From an uncultured Oscillospiraceae bacterium (GTDB lineage: Bacteria > Bacillota > Clostridia > Oscillospirales > Oscillospiraceae), in the NCBI GenBank assembly GCA_934597175.1, contig CAKTQR010000033.1:1-26154 (forward strand): 26,154 bases of DNA, read 5' to 3'. The position numbers and the translations under genes were made by a program. The notes under the pieces are model-generated. The model worked only from the letters and a program-made list of their open reading frames with translations. It did no database searches and was not told the DNA's origin. The first letter of the stretch is position 1. Each line of letters opens with the position of its first letter. Positions 15,220 through 23,055 of this stretch are shown piece by piece.

Positions 15220-16419
15220 ATGAGAGATTTGAAACATCTAGGCTACTTTGAAGACCTCCTTCAGACGGCGAACAACGAGTTGATCGCCCAAGCGAAGGAG
15301 GAGGGCAAGGTCTGTGCGGCGTTCTTGTGTGAGAATATTCCTGAGCCACTATTAAATCTTGGCAACGCATTCGGTATTCGCCTGTTTGCGCCCAATACAG
15401 GCTCCATGGACATTGCTACATACTACATGACAAGCTTTTTGTGCGAGACCAGCCGAGCCTTGCTTGAAAGGGCGATAGAGGGCGGATATAACTTTGCCGA
15501 CTGCCTTATCACGCCCGACGGCTGCACGATGATGAATCGCTGCGGCGAGAATATGGAGCTGCTGCACACCATGGACGGCGGCGACAGCAAGTTCTTTTAT
15601 GAGTATATGGAGATACCGCTCAAGGCCGACGATAACGGCGTTGAGCTTATGAAGCTTCAGTGCCAAAATCACATTTTAACTCCGCTTGCGGAAAACTACG
15701 GCATCGACACCTCTGACGCAGCCATCAGGGCAGCCGTCAGGGAGCATAACGAGATATGCGAGATAATCCAGGCGATAGGTCAGTTTAGAAAGGACGATAA
15801 GCCCAAGATCACGGCGTATGAGTTTCATGTCCTGACGCTGGCGACCTATGTTGCGCCGAAGTATCTCATAGTTGACAAGCTTCGTGAAACGCTTGAGGAG
15901 ATAAAGACCAGAGTGCCCGACGATAAGCCCTACCGTGCAAGACTTGCGCTCGTCGGCTCGGAGATGGATGACAGCGGCGTAATAAAGCTTATAGAGGAGT
16001 GCGGCGCATATGTCTGCGTCGACCGCTACTGCTTCGGCTCATTCCCGGGCAGAGTTCCCATTGAGCTCAACGACGAGGAAGACGCATTTACTCAGGTCTG
16101 CCGCCACTATGTCTATATGGGGCAGTGCCCCCGCACCATGAATATGGAGAAGGTCTACGGCCGCAAGGCGTATGTCAACGACCTTGCCAAGGAGTACAGA
16201 GCCGACGGCGTTATCTATCAGCAGGTCAAGTTCTGCGACCCGTGGGCGTATGAGAGACTTCTCGGCTCGACGATGCTGCGTGACGACTACGGTTTCCCGG
16301 TGCTGAGCATCGACAGACCGTATAACATCAGCGCCTCCGTCGGTCAGATGAGGACCCGTGTCCAGGCATTCATCGAAAGCATTGAGATCAAAAATCTCCA
16401 GGGAGGTGCGAAAAAATGA
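15220..16419 (+). CDS. 2-hydroxyacyl-CoA dehydratase family, beta-like subunit (HgdB/FldC type)
   Basis: This 399-residue protein shows the family's C-terminal signature 'ADGVIYQQVKFCDPWAYE...VLSIDRPYNI...GQMRTRVQAFIE'. Likely [4Fe-4S] ligands are Cys102 (PDGCTMMNR), Cys271 (DRYCFGS) and Cys339 (VKFCDPW). Such enzymes dehydrate 2-hydroxyacyl-CoA (for example 2-hydroxyglutaryl-CoA, lactoyl-CoA or aryl-lactoyl-CoA) by a ketyl radical after ATP-driven activation. A TTG codon at 15217 is in frame, but the ATG at 15220 is the natural start after CGGGGGA. The stop overlaps the next gene as ATGA. No substrate can be named, and no activator gene (ASKHA ATPase) lies in the window. Confidence 0.85.
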   Translation: MRDLKHLGYFEDLLQTANNELIAQAKEEGKVCAAFLCENIPEPLLNLGNAFGIRLFAPNTGSMDIATYYMTSFLCETSRALLERAIEGGYNFADCLITPDGCTMMNRCGENMELLHTMDGGDSKFFYEYMEIPLKADDNGVELMKLQCQNHILTPLAENYGIDTSDAAIRAAVREHNEICEIIQAIGQFRKDDKPKITAYEFHVLTLATYVAPKYLIVDKLRETLEEIKTRVPDDKPYRARLALVGSEMDDSGVIKLIEECGAYVCVDRYCFGSFPGRVPIELNDEEDAFTQVCRHYVYMGQCPRTMNMEKVYGRKAYVNDLAKEYRADGVIYQQVKFCDPWAYERLLGSTMLRDDYGFPVLSIDRPYNISASVGQMRTRVQAFIESIEIKNLQGGAKK

Positions 16420-18005
16420 AAACTGCTGAGATAGTGCGTAATACCAAAAAGAAAAAGGGCGACAAGCAATACGGCGTGCTTTTTAATAACGGCAAGGTCA
16501 GAAAACGCCGTGAGTGGCGTGGTATAAAGGATACGCTTTATGATTTTTCCCGCTGGCTGTATCTGTGGAGCATCATGATAGGCGTAACGCTCTCCCGAGG
16601 CGGCATGAAGGGCATGATCCGCTACCGCTGGATGGCAAACTATCTTGCCGTGCCCCATGCGATAGACAAGTTCACCATAGGTATGCGTGATGAGACCCTG
16701 CGCATCACCCACACGGCAATGGACTTCGTCGTAAAGGATGTTGCCCAGTGCATTAAAGACACCCTGCGTGGCGACCGACGCACCGGCAACGATGTTGAGT
16801 TCAGCAACAAGTGTGTCCTCTCGGACGAGAATGCAATGACCGTTTTCATGATGGGCTTCCCGCAGATAAAGGCCATCCTGCGTGAGATACCCACAATGTT
16901 CTCGGCAAATATCATGACGCAGTATTCGTCAACCTACTACCTCGATATAGCCCAGCAGTTCGGCATCCCCGGCGATGTCTGCCCCATGCCCGAGGCCGAG
17001 GCGGGCGCATCGATATGCGACGACTTCGCCGTTTTGGGCAAATGCGCAGTTCAGGTCAACACCACCTGCGACGGCTCGCTCATGGGCAACGGCATAATTG
17101 CAAAGCGCCTTGAGCGGGAGTACGGCATACCCACCTTCCAGCTCGCCGCCCCCATGCGCCACGAAAACCCCGATGTTCTCGACTACGCAGCCGAGGATAT
17201 GAAAAAGTGCATCGCCTGGGTCGAGGAGAAGATGGGCGTCAAATGGGATTGGGACACCTACTTTGAGTGTATAAAGCGTGTCAATCAGACCACCCGTGAC
17301 CGTTGGGAGTGGTTAGAGGTCAACGCCACCCAGTACCCGCAGTTTTTCGGTGCGGTGTTCTCGCTGTATAACGATACAAACTACATGGGCAACTGCGGTC
17401 GCTCCAAGGACTTCCCGCCGATAAACGACAAGATCATGAAGCTCGTCCGCCAGGGCTACAAGAACAAGACCATGATGGCACCCGAGTACCGCCACCGCTG
17501 CATCGTCTGGGGTGTTCAGCCGCAATACTGCATAGACCAGCTTTATTGGATGGTCAACTGCTGGGGCGTCGTGCCCCTGACCGACATGCTTTCAATGGTC
17601 GTCGAGAAAGAATTCTGCGAGGAAAATAAGCCCGAGAACTACGAGCAGGCGTATAAGGACATGGCGTACCTCAACATGAACATGATCATGCGCAATAAGA
17701 CCCACGGCGGCTATGAGTGCCTCGTCGACGAGCTTTGGGAGTATGTCGAGAGACTGAATGCCGACATGGTTATGATGTGGGAGCACATGTCCTGCAAGGC
17801 ACTCAACGGTCTGCACGGCCAGTTTGAGGAGCAGGCGAGAGAGCGCGGCATCCACCTCGTTTGGGTCTGCCATGACCTTTGCGACCCGAGAGTTTTCACC
17901 CGTCAGGCCATCCGTGACCAGTTCAGCGAGTATATGCGTACCGTCATGCGTGAAGAGCCGCTCGACCCTACGCTCGAATTCATGCCCGACGAGAATGCGT
18001 GGTAA
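16416..18005 (+). CDS. 2-hydroxyacyl-CoA dehydratase family, long alpha-like subunit
   Basis: At 529 residues this is clearly longer than typical HgdA or FldB (about 420-480). It has a basic N-terminal extension of about 45 residues and the family tail 'ADMVMMWEHMSCKAL...GIHLVWVCHDLCDPRVFTRQAIRDQF'. Candidate cluster ligands are Cys218 (NTTCDGS), Cys382 (MVNCWGV) and Cys460 (HMSCKAL). It overlaps the beta-like gene by ATGA, with GGGAGG upstream, so the subunits are made together. The order (beta-like first) is opposite to hgdAB. Substrate unknown; a catalytically altered family member or a different partner reaction is possible. Confidence 0.82.
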   Translation: MKTAEIVRNTKKKKGDKQYGVLFNNGKVRKRREWRGIKDTLYDFSRWLYLWSIMIGVTLSRGGMKGMIRYRWMANYLAVPHAIDKFTIGMRDETLRITHTAMDFVVKDVAQCIKDTLRGDRRTGNDVEFSNKCVLSDENAMTVFMMGFPQIKAILREIPTMFSANIMTQYSSTYYLDIAQQFGIPGDVCPMPEAEAGASICDDFAVLGKCAVQVNTTCDGSLMGNGIIAKRLEREYGIPTFQLAAPMRHENPDVLDYAAEDMKKCIAWVEEKMGVKWDWDTYFECIKRVNQTTRDRWEWLEVNATQYPQFFGAVFSLYNDTNYMGNCGRSKDFPPINDKIMKLVRQGYKNKTMMAPEYRHRCIVWGVQPQYCIDQLYWMVNCWGVVPLTDMLSMVVEKEFCEENKPENYEQAYKDMAYLNMNMIMRNKTHGGYECLVDELWEYVERLNADMVMMWEHMSCKALNGLHGQFEEQARERGIHLVWVCHDLCDPRVFTRQAIRDQFSEYMRTVMREEPLDPTLEFMPDENAW

Positions 18006-18018
18006 AGGAGAAAAGACT

Positions 18019-18189
18019 ATGAATAAATTTGCTAAGATCCCTCTGATGATGCTCGGCGGCGGCGCATCGGTGTTTGCCGTGCTGTTCACGATATACTTTT
18101 TCAACCTCGACATGAAATTCATGTCCTACTGCGTTGAGCCTATCCTGCTGAAAATTTACGACATGAGAAAGCCCAACTTCTATGTCTGA
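18019..18189 (+). CDS. 56-residue membrane peptide at the end of the dehydratase operon
   Basis: The frame runs from ATG 18019 to TGA 18189 and starts 14 bases after the dehydratase stop, with AAAGGAG 8 bases upstream. The product starts MNKFAKIPLMMLGGG, has one membrane helix (about residues 8-28, ending LFTIYFFNL), and a C-terminal tail with one cysteine and a basic MRKPNFYV end. Position and ribosome site suggest a real gene that may attach or regulate the dehydratase at the membrane. No known family is recognised. Confidence 0.72.
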   Translation: MNKFAKIPLMMLGGGASVFAVLFTIYFFNLDMKFMSYCVEPILLKIYDMRKPNFYV

Positions 18190-18194
18190 GCAAT

Positions 18195-18233
18195 AAAAAA
18201 TCCGGTAATACATCGTGTATTACCGGATTTTTT
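18195..18233. terminator. Bidirectional terminator between dehydratase operon and 31-residue peptide gene
   Basis: A perfect 18-bp stem (18195-18212 with 18216-18233) and a three-base loop TCG. The arms carry A6 and T6, giving U-runs on both strands, as expected between convergent genes. Confidence 0.92.
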
Positions 18234-18252
18234 AAGTTGTTTTCATGTTCGA

Positions 18253-18348
18253 TTACTTTGCCCAGAAAAAGATCTTATCGAGAACCTCGAAAACATTCTT
18301 TGCGCTGGGATCGATGCCCAAAACGAATTCTTTAAGTTTTTCGTACAT
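18253..18348 (-). CDS. 31-residue peptide with its own strong promoter
   Basis: The frame runs from ATG at 18348 to TAA at 18253. AGGAGAGG lies six to nine bases before the ATG, and a near-consensus promoter is at 18422-18394. The peptide (start MYEKLKEFVLGIDPSAKN, end VLDKIFFWAK) is amphipathic, with helix-forming segments on both sides of a DPS turn. It has no signal peptide and no cysteine. Promoter, ribosome site, frame and terminator all line up, so expression is likely. Function unknown; a membrane-active or regulatory peptide, or part of a small-protein family, is possible. Confidence 0.72.
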   Translation of the reverse strand: MYEKLKEFVLGIDPSAKNVFEVLDKIFFWAK

Positions 18349-18393
18349 TGTGTTCCTCTCCTTTCGTAGAATTTGATTTTCAATCGCAAAAAA

Positions 18394-18422
18394 ATACTAC
18401 CATATAAAAAAGAAATTGTCAA
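18394..18422 (-). promoter_or_regulatory. Promoter of the 31-residue peptide gene
   Basis: TTGACA (18422-18417), a 17-base spacer and TAGTAT (18399-18394), within AT-rich DNA. The expected start near 18387 gives a leader of about 40 bases. Confidence 0.85.
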
Positions 18423-18512
18423 CAAATTGCGACAAAATTGACGCAGAATTTTCTACATTTCGGCAAAAACTGTCTAACAGATGAGTTTACATAATACACC
18501 TAACGTTTCGCT

Positions 18513-18544
18513 AAAAAAGGAAGTCCCTCGGGACTTCCTTTTTT
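18513..18544. terminator. Terminator of the sigma/anti-sigma operon
   Basis: GGAAGTCC/GGACTTCC with loop CTCG, flanked by A6 and T6. It lies 10 bases past the stop of the minus-strand anti-sigma gene and could also act on plus-strand transcripts. Confidence 0.88.
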
Positions 18545-18554
18545 GTGCTTATTA

Positions 18555-20057
18555 TCAGTCGTCAAGCTCCTTGTCGGATTTGAGGATGTTACCCTTGACT
18601 GCGTCGATCTCGTAGTCGTACTCGTAGCCTGCGGACTTAAACTCAACATCGTACACGGACTTGCCGTCCTCACGATCAAGCTCAACATGAAGCTCGGTGA
18701 CCTTAGCCTCGGTGAGACCTGCGTGCTTTAGTGCTGCGTTCTTTGCGGCTGCGCTGCCGATAACACTTTCGTTGGCGGTGCTTGTATTCTTGCTGCCGCT
18801 GCTGCCGGTGGATTTTACATCCTTGCCGTTTATCTCGTTGTCGTATGCAACGACTGCACCGGTCTTGGCATTGATGTCGTAATCGTACTCGTCGTAGCCA
18901 CGATCGAACTCAACCTCATAGACTGCGATGCCGTTATCGTAGTCAAGCTTGATCTCAATGTTCTTGACCTGATCCTTGGTAAGACCTGCTGCCTTGAGTG
19001 CAGCGGAGAGAGCGGCGTCCTTGCCGATGTAGGACTTTGAGGCTGCGTCGTTATTTTTGTCATTGCTTTCAAACTTGAATTCCTTGCCGTTTATCTCGTT
19101 GTCGTATGCAACGACTGCGCCGGTCTTGGCGTCGATGTCGTACTCGTACTCGTCAAAGCTGCGGTCGAACTCGACCTCGTAGACCATGACGCCGTGCTCG
19201 TAGTCAAGCTCGATCTCGATATTCCTGACCTGATCCTTGGTAAGACCTGCGGCCTTGAGTGCAGCCGAGAGAGCAGCGTCCTTGCCGATGTAGGACTTTG
19301 CGCTTGCCTTGCCCTCGGTCTTGATGCCGCCGAGCTTGATGTTTTCGCTGATGAGGTTGAGTTCATTGATGGTAAGCCCCGCAAGCTGCTCGAAGCTGTG
19401 GGTCGTGCTGTTCTTGACTATCTCATTGATGAGTGCTGCCTTGCCGACGGTGATGCCGTACTCGTTTGCTTTCTTGACAAGAGCCTCGTCTGCGTCGGTG
19501 ACATTCTGACTGAGCACCGCACCGTCCTTGAGCAGAGCGTTGACCTCACTTGCAAGCTTTGTTTCGAGTGCGTCTGCGTCATAGCCCTCCACGCCGGAGA
19601 CCGACAGCAGGATGGAGTTTTGCATCTCGCTCAGATATCCGTGCTTGAGCATAGAGCCGACTATGGCGTTCACGGCAACATTCAGGTCGGTGTCCTCAAG
19701 GTCCATACCCTCAAGCACCTTTTTACCGTCGGCGTTAAGTCCGGTTGCGGAGATGACCTCCTCTTCCTTGTCGACCTTCAGCTCGATGCTGGGGTTAACA
19801 TCGAGAGAAACAACGGCGGCAAGAGCGTTGTTTGATGTGCCCAAACCTTTGTTTTTTGCTATGAACACGCCCGCAATCAGCAGGACGAACACTGCCGCAA
19901 CGGCGGCAAAAGCGGCAAAGCCTCTGTTTTTCTTCTTTTCCATGTAGATTACCTTTCCTTTCTCATGGTCGCAAGCATGCAGGACATTGTCCAGCACATC
20001 AGGCGCCGCGTTGGAAACGGCAGATCTAAGCATCGTCGTGACCTCGTCTTTTTTCAT
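18555..20057 (-). CDS. RsgI-like anti-sigma factor with three PepSY-type repeats
   Basis: The 500-residue membrane protein has a short cytoplasmic N-terminus (1-45) and one membrane helix (about 46-67). Next comes an RsgI-like juxtamembrane domain ('VVSLDVNPSIELKVDKEEEV', about 82-101), then a helical stretch and three PepSY-type units. The first two are nearly identical with an 87-residue period; the third is diverged and ends the protein. The N-terminal part probably binds the sigma factor encoded just upstream, while the outer repeats sense an envelope or ligand signal. Frames upstream of 20057 are open, but ATG 20057 has GGAGGCGG eight bases before it and lies one base after the sigma stop. 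Confidence 0.87.
   Translation of the reverse strand: MKKDEVTTMLRSAVSNAAPDVLDNVLHACDHEKGKVIYMEKKKNRGFAAFAAVAAVFVLLIAGVFIAKNKGLGTSNNALAAVVSLDVNPSIELKVDKEEEVISATGLNADGKKVLEGMDLEDTDLNVAVNAIVGSMLKHGYLSEMQNSILLSVSGVEGYDADALETKLASEVNALLKDGAVLSQNVTDADEALVKKANEYGITVGKAALINEIVKNSTTHSFEQLAGLTINELNLISENIKLGGIKTEGKASAKSYIGKDAALSAALKAAGLTKDQVRNIEIELDYEHGVMVYEVEFDRSFDEYEYDIDAKTGAVVAYDNEINGKEFKFESNDKNNDAASKSYIGKDAALSAALKAAGLTKDQVKNIEIKLDYDNGIAVYEVEFDRGYDEYDYDINAKTGAVVAYDNEINGKDVKSTGSSGSKNTSTANESVIGSAAAKNAALKHAGLTEAKVTELHVELDREDGKSVYDVEFKSAGYEYDYEIDAVKGNILKSDKELDD
18821..19300 (-). repeat. Two near-identical PepSY repeats, 261-base period
   Basis: The stretch from 18821 to about 19039 recurs at 19082 to about 19300 with an exact offset of 261 bases. 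Both carry SYIGKDAALSAALKAAGLTK at the start and AKTGAVVAYDNEINGK at the end. Close DNA identity points to a recent in-frame duplication. Confidence 0.85.
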
Positions 20058-20058
20058 T

Positions 20059-20625
20059 TCATTCCGCCTCCATCGCATGTCTTAATTTGTTTACGGCTCG
20101 TGAGTATTTGGAAAGCACTGTGGCTATCGGCATGTCAAGCAGCCTTGCAATTTCCCGGTGCTTTAAACCGGCAACTGCATGCAGCATGACGACCTGCTTC
20201 TGCTCGTCGGACAGGAGCTTGAGCGCCGTTTGCAGCAGCATCCTCTCGTCCGAACTGACCGAGGGATTGTCGGCAAGATAGCCCGACCAGTCCTCCTCGG
20301 GAAGCTCACAGTCTTTTTTGACCTCTCTAAGGCGCATCCTTGCAAGGTTTTTGGCAATGGTCATGATCCACGCCATAGGTTTGCCCTTGGGAATGTATCG
20401 CTCGGCTGCGGAATACACATTGATGTATGTTTCCTGCAAAACATCCTCGGCATCGGCAGGGCAATGAGACAAGCTCATCGCAAAGCCGTATACTGCTGAG
20501 TGTGTTCGCTCGTAGAGCGAGGCAAGGGCATCCTTTTCGCCTTGTGCGATCCGAGCCAGAAGCGCTTCAAGCTCGGTCGCTTCGCTTGCGCCGTGTTCAG
20601 TTGAAGAGGTCATCAGTATCAGCAT
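20059..20625 (-). CDS. ECF-type RNA polymerase sigma factor
   Basis: This 188-residue sigma factor has region 2 ('CPADAEDVLQETYINVYSAA', about residues 54-73, and 'PMAWIMTIAKNLAR'). Its region 4 is clear: 'LSDEQKQVVMLHAVAGLKHREIARLLDMPIATVLSKYSRA' at about 137-177. It starts at 20625 after AAAGGAAAG; a second ATG four codons later is possible. It is followed at one base distance by the RsgI-like anti-sigma gene, which makes a cognate pair. A pair of TGCATGG direct repeats lies upstream (20653-20680). Regulon unknown. Confidence 0.9.
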   Translation of the reverse strand: MLILMTSSTEHGASEATELEALLARIAQGEKDALASLYERTHSAVYGFAMSLSHCPADAEDVLQETYINVYSAAERYIPKGKPMAWIMTIAKNLARMRLREVKKDCELPEEDWSGYLADNPSVSSDERMLLQTALKLLSDEQKQVVMLHAVAGLKHREIARLLDMPIATVLSKYSRAVNKLRHAMEAE

Positions 20626-20652
20626 CTTGCTTTCCTTTCTTCACCCTATTAA

Positions 20653-20680
20653 TGCATGGGAAGGGCGTTTTATTGCATGG
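20653..20680. repeat. TGCATGG direct repeat pair upstream of the sigma gene
   Basis: TGCATGG occurs at 20653-20659 and again at 20674-20680, 21 bases apart (two helical turns), in the 68-base gap between dapF and the sigma gene. The spacing suits a dimeric operator, but no regulator can be named. Confidence 0.4.
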
Positions 20681-20693
20681 AAAATAAAAAATT

Positions 20694-21509
20694 TTATAAA
20701 AAGCAAATTTCGCCCTCGCAGACCTTGCAGGTAGGGCCTGTGAGGTATATATCATGAACGGCACTGCCGTCAATTTTAAGCGTAACGAACAGGTCGCCGC
20801 CGGGCATGGATACCGTGACATTATCGCCGCTCACCAAGCCTTTGAGCGTGAGCGCCGCAACGATAGAGCCGCTGCCCGTGCCGCAGGCGAGGGTGAAATC
20901 CTCGACCCCACGCTCAAATGTCACGGCTTTTACATGGTCCTTGCCTACGAGCTTTACAAAGCTCACATTCGCACCCTTGGGAAAGGCAGGGGAGAAGCGG
21001 AGCTTTTTGCCGAGTCTGAAAAGCTCATCGTGCGGCATCGCATCCCAATCGTCCATAATAACGACTGCGTGCGGTATCCCGGGGGCACCGAGCTCAATGT
21101 ACGAGCAGTCGTACTCCTCGGCAGAGCGATCAAGGTCAACAATACTCGGGTCGTTGAGGCGTATGCGATACAGTGTGTCGGTAATCCTTTCACCCGTGAC
21201 AAGCCCTGCGGTCGTCTCGATGCGCTGCGTTTCGCCTGCAAGAGAGTGCTCAAAGCCGTAGCGGGCGATGCAGCGTGCGCCGTTGCCGCACATTTCGCCG
21301 AGCGACCCGTCGGAGTTATAAAACAGCAGCTTAAAGTCGCCGCCGTGCTCGGCTCTCGCCGTGAGCATCAAGCCGTCAGCGCCGATGCCCGTCCGCCTTG
21401 CGCACAGCATCCGGGCAAGCTCGGGAGCGCATGCCGGGTCAAGCTTTTCCCCGATTAGATTTATGATAACGAAGTCGTTTCCCGCTCCGTGCATTTTTGT
21501 AAACTTCAT
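20694..21509 (-). CDS. dapF: Diaminopimelate epimerase
   Basis: The 271-residue enzyme converts LL- to meso-diaminopimelate for lysine and peptidoglycan synthesis. It shows the N-terminal motif MKFTKMHGAGNDFV and the two catalytic cysteines: Cys74 in MCGNGARC and Cys209 in ACGTGS. 'RRTGIGADGLM' and 'GIPHAVV' are also conserved. An upstream in-frame TTG at 21521 is rejected: it overlaps the ribosome site GGAGGA, which sets the ATG at 21509. It is transcribed from a clear promoter (21569-21541), back to back with the CoA-transferase promoter, and may read on into the sigma operon 68 bases downstream. Confidence 0.96.
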   Translation of the reverse strand: MKFTKMHGAGNDFVIINLIGEKLDPACAPELARMLCARRTGIGADGLMLTARAEHGGDFKLLFYNSDGSLGEMCGNGARCIARYGFEHSLAGETQRIETTAGLVTGERITDTLYRIRLNDPSIVDLDRSAEEYDCSYIELGAPGIPHAVVIMDDWDAMPHDELFRLGKKLRFSPAFPKGANVSFVKLVGKDHVKAVTFERGVEDFTLACGTGSGSIVAALTLKGLVSGDNVTVSMPGGDLFVTLKIDGSAVHDIYLTGPTCKVCEGEICFL

Positions 21510-21540
21510 ATCGTCCTCCAAAGGCTTTGTTATAAAATAG

Positions 21541-21569
21541 ATTATATCAATACCGCCTATCTTAGTAAA
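21541..21569 (-). promoter_or_regulatory. Promoter of dapF
   Basis: TTTACT (21569-21564), a 17-base spacer and TATAAT (21546-21541). Its -35 lies only seven bases from the -35 of the divergent promoter. Confidence 0.82.
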
Positions 21570-21576
21570 GGGCTAC

Positions 21577-21605
21577 TTGAAATTTATTAATGACTATTAT
21601 ATAAT
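21577..21605 (+). promoter_or_regulatory. Promoter of the CoA-transferase gene
   Basis: TTGAAA (21577-21582), a 17-base spacer and TATAAT (21600-21605), 43 bases before the start codon. Confidence 0.88.
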
Positions 21606-21648
21606 AAATAACTAGTTTGAATACAAAAACAAAATAGGAGAGAAAAAT

Positions 21649-22956
21649 ATGACCGATTATAAAGCATTGTATGCACAAAAGCTCATGACTGCCGACGCAG
21701 TTGCCGAGCAGGTACAGAGCAACTGGCTCTTTGGCATGGACACCGGCCCGTCCCAGACCCCGGCAATCATGTCCGCTGTCGCAAATAAGATAAGAAACAG
21801 CGATATCACCGGCGTTAAGGTGCAGACCCTTCTGGATGTCTACCCCTTTGAGTTCTACGCTGACGACAGCCTCAAGGGCAAGATGACCGGCTATAGCTGG
21901 TTTTCCTCGGGCGGCGCGCGCAAGGCAGTCAACGCAGGCTATGCCGACATTCTGCCGACCTACTACCGTGACATTCCCCGCCACATTGCCGTTGAGTACG
22001 ATTACGACGCATTCTGCGTCTCCGTTTCTCCCATGGACAGCCACGGCTACTTCTCCCTTGCCAACAACGGCTCTTACGCCGAGGCAATGATGGCGAAGGC
22101 AAAGCGCATTTTCGTCGAGGTCAACGATCAGCAGCCCCGCTGCCTGTGCGGCACTCAGATCCATGTCTCTCAGGTCGACGCCATCGTTGAGTTTAACCAC
22201 GAGCTGCCCGTCCTGCCTCCCGTAGTCATCGACGAGACCAGCCGCACCATCGGCAATCTCATCGCCGAGCAGATCCCCGACGGCGCATGCATCCAGCTCG
22301 GCATCGGCGCTATCCCCGATGCTACCGGCATGGCGCTCAAGTCCAAGCACGACCTCGGCATCCACACCGAGATGTTCACCGACTCCATGGTTGAGCTTAT
22401 CGAGTGCGGCGCTGTCAATAACTCCAAGAAGCAGATCCACCGTGGCAAGAGCGTAACCACCTTTGCCTACGGCTCGAAGCGCATTTATGATTACATAGAT
22501 GATAACCCCGCAATCGAGATACTGCCCGTCGACTATGTCAACGACCCCGCAGTTATCTGCAAGAACGACAACATGATCTCCATCAATGCGGCACTTGAGG
22601 TCGACTTCTTCGGCCAGGTCTGCGCAGAATCTGTCGGCACCAAGCACATGTCCGGCTCGGGCGGCCAGATCGATTATGTCAGAGGCGCATGCCAGTCCAA
22701 GGGCGGCAAGAGCTTCATCGCCTTCACCTCCACCGCAAAGGGCGGCACGATAAGCAAGATAAAGCCCATCCTCACCCCGGGCGCTATCTGCACAACCAGC
22801 AAGAACGATGTTGACTACATCGTCACCGAGTACGGCATTGCCCACCTGCGTGGCAGAAGCCTCGGCGAGCGCACAAAGCAGCTTATCGCCATCGCACATC
22901 CCGACTTCCGTGATGAGCTGACCTTCGAGGCCAAAAAGAGAGGCATCCTCATCTAA
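21649..22956 (+). CDS. Acetyl-CoA hydrolase/transferase family CoA-transferase (4-hydroxybutyrate or butyrate:acetate type)
   Basis: This 435-residue protein has the family landmarks 'QLGIGAIPDATGMAL' (216-230) and 'GIHTEMFTDSMVEL', with the probable catalytic glutamate Glu241 that carries the CoA thioester. It also has 'SGSGGQIDYVRGA' and the C-terminal 'TEYGIAHLRGRSLGER'. Members move CoA between acetate and butyrate, 4-hydroxybutyrate or similar acids in fermenting Clostridia. AGGAGAG precedes the ATG. It is alone in its transcript, so the genes around it do not fix the substrate. Confidence 0.9.
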   Translation: MTDYKALYAQKLMTADAVAEQVQSNWLFGMDTGPSQTPAIMSAVANKIRNSDITGVKVQTLLDVYPFEFYADDSLKGKMTGYSWFSSGGARKAVNAGYADILPTYYRDIPRHIAVEYDYDAFCVSVSPMDSHGYFSLANNGSYAEAMMAKAKRIFVEVNDQQPRCLCGTQIHVSQVDAIVEFNHELPVLPPVVIDETSRTIGNLIAEQIPDGACIQLGIGAIPDATGMALKSKHDLGIHTEMFTDSMVELIECGAVNNSKKQIHRGKSVTTFAYGSKRIYDYIDDNPAIEILPVDYVNDPAVICKNDNMISINAALEVDFFGQVCAESVGTKHMSGSGGQIDYVRGACQSKGGKSFIAFTSTAKGGTISKIKPILTPGAICTTSKNDVDYIVTEYGIAHLRGRSLGERTKQLIAIAHPDFRDELTFEAKKRGILI

Positions 22957-22968
22957 GTTAATTACTCC

Positions 22969-22997
22969 AAAAGAGCCGCAAAAGCGGCTCTTTTTTT
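22969..22997 (+). terminator. Intrinsic terminator of the CoA-transferase gene
   Basis: AAAGAGCCGC (22970-22979) pairs with GCGGCTCTTT (22984-22993), with a four-A loop and a run of seven T. Confidence 0.9.
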
Positions 22998-22998
22998 G

Positions 22999-23027
22999 TT
23001 GCTTATTCTCCGTGCTTACGGTATTAT
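22999..23027 (+). promoter_or_regulatory. Promoter of the second secreted CxxC/FN3 gene
   Basis: TTGCTT (22999-23004), a 17-base spacer and TATTAT (23022-23027), starting two bases after the preceding terminator. Confidence 0.65.
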
Positions 23028-23055
23028 GGTTTTAAGAAATAATGAGAGGTGCGCC

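Noticed and set aside
21562..22899. 445-residue minus-strand frame opposite the CoA-transferase
   Set aside because: The plus frame has promoter, ribosome site, family motifs and terminator. The minus frame has none of these.
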